DNA of 64,000 bases from Morella rubra (Eukaryota; Streptophyta; Magnoliopsida; Fagales; Myricaceae): positions 27,387,448 through 27,451,447 of the forward strand of contig CM025852.1 in assembly GCA_003952965.2 (NCBI GenBank), in the 5' to 3' direction. Within the stretch, counting starts at the first letter, position 1. Each line of letters starts with the position of its first letter. Below the pieces are notes generated by a model. The model made no database searches. It saw only the letters and a list, made by a program, of their open reading frames with translations, and was not told where the DNA came from. Position numbers and translations under genes: made by a program. Of this stretch, positions 48,961 to 60,900 are shown piece after piece.

Positions 48961-51900
48961 TATCCTATATATATATTCCCCATTACTGCTCAGAATCTAA
49001 AGCGATATTACTCTTTCTTTGCAGTTGCTTATCCAATTCGAAGTAATCTGAAAAATGTTTTTTTTTAGTTCCATAAGGGCCTTTAAAAATTGAACAATCA
49101 GTATTACCCATCCAGTAGCTAATTATTAGCTAGCCTTAGAACCTGAGTGGAGCCCCTGTTCCCAAGAAACACAATGGTATATATAATTTCGACTTTAGAC
49201 AGTTCTATCTATGTAAATCACTAGCTAGGCGCCAGGCGGGGGAGTAACACCCACAAAATCGACATAATTTTTTTATTTACCTTCAGTTATAGCCTAAAGG
49301 TCTCCCCTAGTTGAATTGAATCTTGGTGTTTGTTTAGAAAGAAACAAAAAAAGAATAAAAAAGGAAAGAGTAGAGTAGAAAAAAAGACACTTCTTTAAAC
49401 ATCTTTAAAAAATTACTAGTTTTTTAGATCCGACTTTAATTAACGCGCCATCTATTAAAATGAAATATCTATATTTTTATAATAAAGGACCACGGTACGT
49501 CCTGATTTTATTAAAATAATTTTTACTTATTAAAATAAAATATCTATATCTATGAATTTAATATACATGATAAACATATCTAATATTAGTAAAATTGTCA
49601 GAACATTTTTAATTTGTGTCCATTAATTGCCAACTCGCAAAGCTAGCTGCGTTAGTTTCGTCCATTTATTTATTGAACTTGTAATTCCTTTGTCTCTTAT
49701 CTTCTGTAAGTCCAAGAAAAAAAGAAATATATAGTTATTACTCCGGCCGGCTTGACTATTTCTATCCCATGGTTTCTACATACCTACCTAATATTTATAT
49801 GATCTTTTAATATTGTTACCAAATAAGGGTTTAAGAAGTATTTGCTCTTGGATGGTTATGCAGCGTGAAATCCAATCTTCGAGTACATGATAGTATGGGA
49901 TAGTAAATATAAACTTACTTATAGCAAAGAATAATAATTTCTGCATGGTTATAATTAATCTACGACCTAATTAAACCTGAAATTTTCATGTTTTTTTATT
50001 CTCGGCAAGCATTATAGACTGTTTGTACAATAGTAAAAAAAATACAATAATATGAACAAGATAAAATGACTTCAGTTTAGTTGGTCTCTTAATGATATAA
50101 TATTTTTAAACTATATAAAAAAAATAAAAATAAAAACCCCCGTACGTCACTGGCTGGTTGTACACAGAAAAGAAAAGAGGAGAAGCGTTTTGCCCATTTA
50201 TGTGCGTTGGACTTTGGGTCCCTTTGATTTGTCGTAGGCCTATTGGGGACTTCGCTTCGCCAGGAGTTGGGCTTAGCCCATAGCTATATAAGAGCTGAGA
50301 TTTGCACCAGGAAAGCGAAGCTGGCTGCATAATATTTCCCCGGTTGGTGAATTATTTTTGTTGGAATTAAATTCGTTTGCCCACGGCCCTCGACGCGCGT
50401 GCATTTCACGTGCTTGACATTTTCTCCATTTGACCGGTTCTCCTCCACCAGCCGTGTTCGCCGTTAACTTTCTTTTTCCGTTGTTCGTTTCAACTTATTG
50501 CCCTTTGTAGGCTCTTTGTCCTTTCTGAGTATAGGTATGACCTTTTACTTCCTTGTTTATTGATCCGTCATTTCTATTAAGGGTCTGATTAATTCTTTAG
50601 AACGTGTATCTCAAGTCTTCGAATATCCTCAATTATTAATAATCGAGCTGTTATGATTAAAAAATAATAATAATTGTATTGACAGCCAGCTCCACGCATT
50701 GTGCTTTGTGGTTATAACATATTTTATCTATATATAATTAACGGACTGGACCATGCAGTACGGAACATAAATTAATCTAAAGGCTAGGAAATGCAAAATC
50801 TGGATTTTTATATTTTTTTTTTTTTTATTTTAAAATTTTTAAAAAATATTATTTTAGTGAAACGGATCGTACGAAGGGCCTTTAAAAATTAAGCAATCAA
50901 ATATTGCCTAATGGTCAAGGAGCTAAACCTCTCCCTGAGAACCTGGAATATTCTTGGAGCCATTGGTCCAAATTAACAAGAGTATATATGAAACGACTTT
51001 AGAGAGTCAATGAGGGATCGAGTAATGCTTGCATAATCCAGTGCATTAATATATAATTATGCGTGTACTTTCACTCATTCTTCCCTAGATAATTTGAATC
51101 CTACACTTTATTAAATGGGTCGAAGATCAAAAAAAGACACCCGTCTACTTCTTTCAAAATTTTCTTTTTTTTTTTTTTTTTTTTAGATCTGACTTTGGAC
51201 GTGTCATCCGTAATTAACTACAAATTTATATTTATATATTTAGTGTTAAAATTGGAGAGACTCAGATCATTGGGATGACTCACTAATGTCATTATTTTAA
51301 TTTGCTATATATAATAAAGTTTTTAATTCACGTGGGTATCACATCATTAATTAGAAATTACATAATTGTGCACGTACAAGGATTGTCGCTAGAAAGAATA
51401 GTTACAGGAATAAAAGAAATAAAAATATTTCCTTCTAAGTTTTAAGAATATGCCCACCGAACAACTTGATGGGCAAGCTCATTAGTCTCTTTTGATATAC
51501 GAAAACTCCTATTGGAGCACCGCATTAAAGATATATATGGTGATATTCTTTTTCTCAAAATTTTGAGGTACGAAAATTTTCAGTAAAATAAATATATTTT
51601 AAAATTTTTAATTTTTACACATACATATTTTATTTTTTACAAACACTAATAAATCTCAATAAAATAAAGATTCTTAAAATTTCAGAAATTTTTTCTGAAA
51701 TTTTGGCAAACGAACGCCCTAATCTGCAGATGTTGAATTTGAGAATCATAGCTGAATCTCACACCCTTTATTGATTTCACAAAATGTCACAACACTGTTG
51801 AAACTATAACAAACTTAAGCCCATGGCCTAGGGGAAAAAAAAAAAAATCAGATCTCAGCCCCAGACAGAAAAACAAAAAACAAAATAAAAAAAAAACCTC

Positions 51901-51992
51901 CCAAATTTTATTTTTGGAATCACCCAAAATTTCAATAAAAAAACAGGAACATCTTCGAAGATGTTAGACCCCACCTTGTAAAAGTTCCAAGT
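48961..51992. other. Intergenic between the gene D flank and gene E
   Basis: The blocks at about 49160-49345 and 50040-50370 match 63230-63410 and 63600-63900, so they belong to the D/E duplicated unit. From 50370 to 50690 a fragment resembles the C/T-rich non-LTR-like family (acgcgcgtgcatttcacgtg). A family 1 MITE relic lies at about 51545-51719, and the 3' flank of gene E starts near 51725. No gene. Confidence 0.5.
51545..51719. mobile_element. Tourist-like MITE (family 1), diverged copy
   Basis: The right end caaacgaacgcccta and the interior (acacatacatattt, ctcaataaaataaagatt) match the elements at 833-1015 and 10595-10766. The left end is eroded. Confidence 0.6.
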
Positions 51993-54900
51993 TTAGGATG
52001 CCAAAGTGGTTGGTTCACAACTGTCGTGGACACAAGCCACGACATCATTGTAGTCCCTGGATATGGTGAAGGAATCGTGTACGCTTCCGTCGCTGCTTCT
52101 AATGTACTCGAAGAGGAGGGACGAGTGATTGAATGCCGTCAGTTTGACAAATCCCCAGTTTTGATCATCTCTTTTAAGACTCCATTGGGGCACCGCATTG
52201 CCGAACGTATCTAGTGCTTTCCCTCCATTTCCGATGCATACATGGATTGTTCCATCCACAGCGCCTGAGTAGTGAGATGTTTCTGTATTCACGCATTGGT
52301 TCTGCACCACCAGAAGATAAACACGAACAAACTAAGCACGAGGCATTATATCCAAGGGCTGGGAAAGAAGCAAGGAAAATTCAGAACGAGTGAGAAACTA
52401 AAGATGAACGGAACCAGAGAGTATTGCCAGTTTTCTGTACCTCATAAACAGGGCATGTCCTTTCATAGACATGCTCATGGCCAGAAAATGCAAGGTCCAC
52501 CTTGTACTTCTGCCAGAGTTTTTGTAATTCCCTTCCCATTGGCTCTGCAAATGATCCCTCCACGGTATAATCGGAGCTAGAGGAATAACCGAGGACACGA
52601 TGAGAAATGAAGATCAACCAAGGTTGTTTCATTCTATCAGCCGAAGCAAGGCAACGCTCAATGAATGCGTACTGCTCTGATCCCTCCCTCCAGTCATGTT
52701 CAGTGTCAGCTATACAGAAGTGAAACATGCCATAATCCGTGGGGTACCTGCATAAGCGAGGTATGTATTTAAGAATTTGGGACACAAAAACTCAGAATAA
52801 AAGGTTCTACCCTACAAAATAAAATGAAAAAAAGGGATCCGCAAGGACAATATTGGACCAAACTGCCTCCTTGGACTACGCCTGAGAAATTTGGACTCAA
52901 ACCAACACAAAAGTGCCTCCAGGCTCTTAGGCTTAACTTAAGTACAACTTGCTCAGGGGTGGCAAAAGGCTTACGCAAAAAACCCAATTTACATTTTATC
53001 TTTTTGTGCACCTGACAGAAGTGCTATGGAGGAAGGCCCAAAGGCCCAAGTATAAACTCTGCCATTGCGTTGGTGTGGAGTAGCTTATTCTTGTGATTAC
53101 CATGTCTATGAAGCCTGGCTCTTGTGGGTACCACTCTGGAGAAGGTAATATTTACCCCTAACGGTGCTTTGCCTCTTGCTCGCGTATCTTTGGGGTCCAT
53201 CCATTATACTAAGACGCTATGAACGCTTGAAACTAATTAGAAAGAAGAAAACATGCAACTTACCAAAATTTTGCCCTGTTCTCAGCAGGAACATAGAACA
53301 TGGTTTGGGCCAGAACACCGCATTCCCCACCTGAATCGGTAGTATTATAGAAAGACCCAGAATTCGGCCAATCACGCTCGTGGTTACCACTGCAGGAGAG
53401 ATCAAAAAAAGATTCTCAAACTGGCACTATCGCAAAGTGACATCTAAAACCAAATGGATATGCACATATGAGTATACGTACTGAACAATTGCACAAACCT
53501 TGCAATCATATATGGGACAGCCGATGTAATGGGCTGCACTTGTGCAGTGAATTGATCCCACTGCGAGATATATCCATTTGCATATACGATATCTCCAATA
53601 TGGAAAACTATGTCATAATTTGGTAAGTCCTTGATGAGTCGGTCTGTGGTGTTCAGTGAACCTGGCTGATTATTACTATACTCGTTTGAGCCATCACGCT
53701 CTCCCTGAAAGACGTAAAAACAAATGTCAAATTATGTTCCGGGTGATCAAGGGACGTCAAGAAACTCAACCTGTTTACTGAACACCAAACACTAAAATAT
53801 AAGTAGATGTGAACTTTGTGTAAGGAATTATTTGATACCATGTTAGACCACCATTTCTTCCGTAAGCTTACAGAAATGGGAAATTTAATTATGTGACTTT
53901 GGGGTATAGTTAGATACTAATGACGTTCTCCTTCTAAGAAGATAAGTAATATTTTGATTTTGTTTTCCCTTTTTGCTATAAATCTCCATCAGTATCATCG
54001 AAGGTCACCTTCCCCATGTCGCCAAATATTATAACACGCTGCAATGAGTTCTGTCCGGGATAAGGGGATGATTTGAACGAATATGACTTGCTCCAGATGT
54101 ATGAGCCATCAGATAAGATGTGGCCTAACCTGTAAGTGTACCTGAAAATGGATAATAACAATCTTCAGGACATATATTCAACCTGTCATAGCACTTCTAT
54201 GCCCAGGAAAACAAATGTCGAAATATGCCTACACAGCATTTGGCCACAATTTCTCTAAGAAACTTGTGTGTATGAAACCAGGGTCACGCCAGCCTACTGT
54301 CCGTGCGGGGGAACCTGCAGAGTAAAATAGAAACACCTCATGCAATAAGTCTACTACTGCATTAATTAGACTTTCAGTATGCAAAAAGGTTGGTAAACTT
54401 ATTATGCCTAGATCCACAATAGTTCATGCTCCAAATCTTTCACAAGCCCAGGAAGTACACCGAACAGTGCCCCATTCATAAGGTGTACTTCGTTAGACTA
54501 TAGTGACATAGTTAATTATACACAGTGATGTTGCTGTGTTAATTTGCTGGAAGATTTCAGCAAGTTTTTCTAAGTTTTGTTAGCTTTCCACAATGATTAT
54601 GTTTTTTTAACTAGGGTTAGTCCTGTATGGCGTTCTCCCCCGTTTTTTCTGCTCTGTTCTCTACACAATTCTACAGAAATATTCCTTACTTCTAATGTTG
54701 ATCTCCGTTTGTTTATTCAACTGTCTTTGAGAGTTAAAAAAGTTGGCATATCCAACCAACGCACAGAAATCTTGTGTGCAGTTTAGGACTGATTATTGGC
54801 TTATGTTTTGGATCATTTACCTCGAAATTTGACGATCAAGGTAACTTTTATTATCACAAGAATAATTTTTGGACTCTGATGCAATTATTAGTGGATAGAA

Positions 54901-57900
54901 CGAATCATACCACACAAGGTGTTTCTCGTAAACGTCAATGTTCCAGCTGGGGATTCATCTTGACGTGCTCCCTTCTTACCCCACTCAACAAATGGAATAG
55001 CTTCATCTATGCCGTAGCCGCTTGTCCAGGTTACTGTCATCTGTGAGTAGAAGTTCGAATGGTAGGGTTTAATCTTGACAAAAATATTTCTTAGAAAAGC
55101 ATATATCTAATGTTCATATGAAGATATGATAGGCAACCAGCATTTCATGACATTTTACCTCATTCCAAGACTTCCCTTGAGCAAGGCGTGGGTATAGAGG
55201 TGCTTTTGGATTGGCAAATGATATGAAATTTGAACCACTGCGACCAGATAGTGACTTTTATTAGTATATTGTATAGATGAAGAATAAATTCGTTAATCTG
55301 AAATACAAGAGAAGCAGGATAGCGAGATAAATAGAGACATGTTCAGAAACATGCAAGTTGAGACAGGAACATATTACTGAAGCATAAGAACAGTAGAATC
55401 CATGGACACACATTAGACAAACCGCCAGAAAATAATGCGAAGGAAAAATCTGCCCGCTGATTGATCAACTGGAACTTCAAAACAGCTTTGCCAGTTGTTG
55501 GATACTTTGGACAGGAGGCATTTACAAAGATGAACTGCAAAAAAGGAAGAATTTGAAGAATTTGCCTGCTTGTTCTTTTATTTATTTAAAAAAGGAATTT
55601 GCCAGCTTTATATGCTACCTCATCTCAGTGAATTTCACATACCTTTATCGGGCTTGTGCACAAAAGTGGAGACTGGTCTTCTCCATACTGATCTGGGGGA
55701 CAAGTTGATGAACTGCCATTTACAGAAAATATTCCTTCAATTTGTGCATTAGCAGAAGATGCAAACTTATGTACATTATATCGTCCTCTATGTGCACAAC
55801 TCTGCTATGTAAATTAAAGAAAGAAGAGTTTTACAGGAGCAGAGAAGGTTGAAGACGATGGGAGAAAATTCTGCTGTGTATCATTGTTACTTCCGCACTC
55901 TGTACAAAACGTATATATGGACATGGAGCAAAAAAGCAAATCCTAACGAACTCTGTACAAAGAATATGCTATCAGTAACTTTACATGTCAGCATAAGAAA
56001 ACAAAAGAGAATAAACTAGCTGGCACATCTGTACACGATCGTGGCACACGGTGGCATCTCCTCTGTATTTGTTTCCTCTTCATTCCTCAAGATCCCCCCG
56101 CAAGATGGAGAATATATGTTGTCTATTCCCATCTTGGTTAAATGCGAGAAGAACAGATTAGAGGGCAGCGCCTTAGTAAAGATATCTGCCAGCTGAGAGT
56201 GAGTACGAACATGAAGAGTTCTAATGAAACCTGACTGAATTTTATCGCGAATGAGGTGACAATCCAATTCAATATGCTTTGTCCTTTCGTGAAAAACGGG
56301 ATTTGCTGCGATGTGAAGAGCGGCCTGGTTATCACACAGCAAGTCAATTGGAGTAGGACAGGGAACATGAAGTGCTTCGAGGAGATAGGAGAGCCAGGTT
56401 AATTCACAGCATGTGGTGGCCATAGCACGGTACTCTGCTTCAGCGGAGGACCGTGAGACGACGGACTGTTTCTTTGATCGCCAGGAAACTAAGGACTGTC
56501 CGAGAAAGATGCAGTATCCAGTGACAGATTTTCTTGAATCTGGGCAAGCTGCCCAATCCGAATCGCAGTATGCTGTTAAGGTTAATGAAGATGAAGAAGA
56601 GAAAAGCAAACCTTGACCCGGAGCAGATTTTATATATCTAAGAACACGCTGGGCAGCATGAAAATGAGGAAGTGTGGGACAGTCCATAAATTGGCTTAGA
56701 TTTTGCACTGCGTAGCTGATGTCAGGCCTTGTTATTGTGAGATAAAGTAGGCGCCCCACTAGCCTTCGATAAACGGAAGGATCAGCAAGAGGCGCACCGC
56801 CATGCTTGCTAAGTTTGGAATTTTGGTCCATAGGTAATGTGAGAGGTTTGACAGCAAGAAACCCCCCATCTGCCAATATGTCCAGTGCATACTTCCTTTG
56901 GCTGAGATGAATTCCAGTGTGTGAACGAGCAACCTCAATACCGAGGAAATACTTAAGATCACCAAGGCATTTAAGCTTGAATTCAGTGCCAAGAAACTGT
57001 TGTAAAGAGTCAATAGCTACCATGTTTGAGCTAGCAACTACAATATCGTCAACATAGACTAACAAAGCGGTAAAACCAGCCGTGTCATGCTTTGTGAAGA
57101 GGCTGTAATCAGCCTTGGATTGGTGAAAACCAAAGGTTGAAAGAGACATCGAAAATTTGGAATACCATTGTCTTGAAGCTTGCTTCAAGCCGTAAAGACT
57201 TTTGGTGAGGCGACACACTTGATGTTCATCACCTTTGATATAACCCGGAGGTTTCTTCATATACACTTCTTCCTCTAGCTCTCCATGAAGGAAAGCATTA
57301 CTCACATAAAATTGCTTTAGATGCCAACCTTTAATTGCTGCAAGAGCTAACAAAGTGCGAACAGTAACCATTTTTGCTACGGGCGAAAACGTTTCATGAT
57401 AGTCAATGCCCTCTTGTTGGTTGTACCCCTTTGCCACTAACCTGGCCTTATACCTTTCAATGGACCCATCAGAGAGATACTTGATCTTATAGACCCATTT
57501 ACACCCGATAGCTTCCTTCCCGGGTGGCAGATTGCTAAGAACCCAAGTCTGGTTATGTTCAAGTGCAGACAACTCATGATCCATGGCTTTGCACCAATTG
57601 GGATCCTTCACAGCCTCACAATAGCTAGTCGGTTCAATATGAGAGGATATAGAGGTAGTGAAGGCTGTGAAAGATGGTGATAATTTATGATAAGATAAAC
57701 TATGGGAAAGGGGAAAGGATATACCTGACAAAGAATTCTGCACCTTGGACAATGATGAGGAAGGTGGAGTAGGACAAAACTGTGAAGGAGGTAGAGTAGT
57801 GGTTTGTGAGCAATGGTAATCATGGAGAAATTGGGGAGCCTTTTTGACTCGGGTGGACCTGCGAAGAAGAAGGGATGGTGAAGGTGAACTAAAAGAAGGT

Positions 57901-60900
57901 AGAGTGGATTGTGGAGAGGACTCGGGTGGTATAGTGGAGGATGGTGTAGGTATGGGTGATGATGTAGGAGGTAGTGTAGGTGATGGAGATGTAGAAGGAG
58001 GAAAAGACAAAAAATCTGGCAAGGGTGCAGTATAAACAAAATCAGAATTGGAAGGGAGAGTGGTGGCAGGAGTAAGGAAAGGGAAAATGTGTTCATGAAA
58101 GACAACATTTCTTGAAATAAAAGTGGTATTAGTAGTTAAATCCAACAACTTATACCCTTTGACTCCAAAAGGGTAACCAAGAAAAACACATTGCCTACTC
58201 CGAGGATCAAACTTTCTTCTCCCATGTGACAAAGTAGTTGCAAAAGCTAAACACCCAAAAACCTTTAAGTGTTGGTAGGTAGGCTGGGTATGAAACAGAA
58301 TTTCGAAAGGGGATTTATTCTGGAGAAGTGGAGTGGGAGTCCTATTGATTATATAGGTGGCTGTCAAAACACAGTCATTCCAGAATTTTAATGGAATGTT
58401 AGAATGAAATCTTAGGGCTCGTGCTACTTGGAGAAGGTGTTGATGTTTTCTCTCCACCAAGCCATTTTGCTGTGGTGTCTCTACACAACTTTTCTGGTGG
58501 ATAATGCCTTTGGCTGAATAAAATTCGGGCATATGGAACTCGGGTCCATTGTCACTTCTTAGCACTTTAACTTTTGTTTCAAACTGTGTTTCAATAAGGT
58601 TGCAAAAGGCTTGGATACAAGACCTAGCATCTGATTTTTGTTTGAGCATGTATACCCAAGTAGTGCGGGATAAATCATCTACAATGCACAGGAAGTATTT
58701 GGAGTAATCATAAGCAATGACAGAGCATGGTCCCCACAAGTCACAATGAATTAATTCAAAACAAGTTGAAGTTTTATGGGTGCTTGTTGGAAAGGGGAGT
58801 CGGTGTTGTTTAGCCAAAGGACAAACAAGACAAGGATGAGATTCCTTTGAATTCATATGAGATATAATAGTAGAATCTTGAATAAGACGACATCTGGAAT
58901 TTGAGATGTGGCCCAGTCGGTAATGCCACAAATCAAAACCAAGGTCACTGTTCATTACAGATGCAGAAAATAAACTATTGGTATTAAAAGAATGGGAGAG
59001 AGTATGGGATAGGTCTTCGGATGGTACTTTGGTCGACAACAGATGGTAGAGCCCATTGTCCACTTTACCCTTCCCAATCGTTGTCCAAGATGAGAGGTCC
59101 TGTATGAAGCATAAGTCAGACAAGAAAATTAGACAGCAATGGATTTGTTTGGCAAGTTTGCTGGCTGAGATTAAGTTAAAAGAAAAGGATGGCACACACA
59201 ATACATCATGCAATGTGATGGATTCTGTAACCTTGACTATTCCAACATGTGTAACAGGTGCAAGCTCTCCATTGGGTAGCTTAACAGAATAAGAAACATG
59301 AGTAGTAACAGTGGTGAAGAGATTGGTGCTGCAGATCATATGATCTGTAGCACCGGTGTCTATAATCCAAGGAGAGATGTTGACAAAAGGTGTGTGTGTG
59401 TGTGAAATAAAGAGACAAAATGGGATACCAGCCACAGACGAAGGGTGAGGTGTATTGGAGTGTGGATTGGTGACAGATTGAAGCTGATTAGCTGAATGCG
59501 TGGCTGATGAAGGAGCCTTCAATTTGAGCAAATTCATTAGTTCATGATATTGCCCTTTGGTGAATGAAACTGCCTCCACATTATCCTCCTTTGAAGCATG
59601 TTCAGATATTCCTGCTGCAACATTGGCTGAAACAAAACTCCCTTTCACTCGATCATGAAACTTATGGCCCGGGGGATATCCATGTAGCTTATAGCATCGA
59701 TCTGCATTATGTCCTGCCATATGACAATGTGTACATATTGGCATTTCGGCATTTCCAGCCTTAAAGCATTTTTCAAACACATGTCCTGCTATCTTGCAGT
59801 AAGTATAGTAGGGCCTATCCTTCTTAGAACCGAATGATGGTCTATTGGCATGCTGAAAATTTCCGAAAGTCTTCCTAGCAGCCAAAGCAACAGAGTCTAA
59901 ACCAGGAACATTTGATGAAATCTGTCTCTGCCTCTCCTGTTGTTGTATATAGGAGAAAACTTTGTTTACCGATGGCAAAGGGTCAATTAACATTATCTGG
60001 TCTCTCACATTATTAAAAGATTCATTCAGTCCCATAAGGAACTGGATAACACAGTCACGTTGGTGGCGTTCCATTAGGATTCTCAGCTGTCCACAAGTAC
60101 AACCAGGTAAGGGGTCATAAGCAGCAAGTTCATCCCAAAGGGTTTTGAGCTTACCATAATATATATTGACTGAGTCACTGTCCTGGGTCAAGTTTGAGAG
60201 AGCTTTCTTTAATTCAAAAATGCGGGGCCCATTTTGCTGAGTGAGACGCTCTTTCAGTTCAGTCCAGATCTCATATGCATCATCCACAAATGCCACACTG
60301 GGCCTCAGCTGCAGACTAATGGAGTTTTGAATCCAGGAGACTATCATATCATTGCATCTTTCCCATAGATCTAAAAGTGGGTTACCTGCAAGGGGTTTAG
60401 TGATTGTCCCGTTGATGAAACCAAGTTTATTCTTGGCTCGAAGTGCTCGTTGCATCGAGCGAGACCAGGTTGGGTAGTTCTCTGTAGATAGTAACTCTGT
60501 AACGAGTACTGTCCCAGGGTTGTCTGAAGTTTCAAGGCGGAATGGGTTGGTTGCATCATTCAAATTTGAGTATCGGTTGGGTTTTGGGGTTTGAGGTGGA
60601 ACTGGAGTTGAGCTGGAATCAGTGCTAGTTTCACTGTGAGTATCGTCTGCCATGATGGCTCTGATACCATGTAAATTAAAGAAAGAAGAGTTTTACGGGA
60701 GCAGAGAAGGTTGAAGACGATGGGAGAAAATTCTGCTGTGTATCATTGTTACTTCCGCACTCTGTACAAAACGTATATATGGACATGGAGCAAAAAAGCA
60801 AATCCTAACGAACTCTGTACAAAGAATATGCTATCAGTAACTTTACATGTCAGCATAAGAAAACAAAAGAGAATAAACTAGCTGGCACATCTGTACACGA

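Noticed and set aside
57608-58108. 166-codon minus-strand frame
   Set aside because: Shadow of the Copia-2 polyprotein in the proline/serine-rich linker between integrase and RT.
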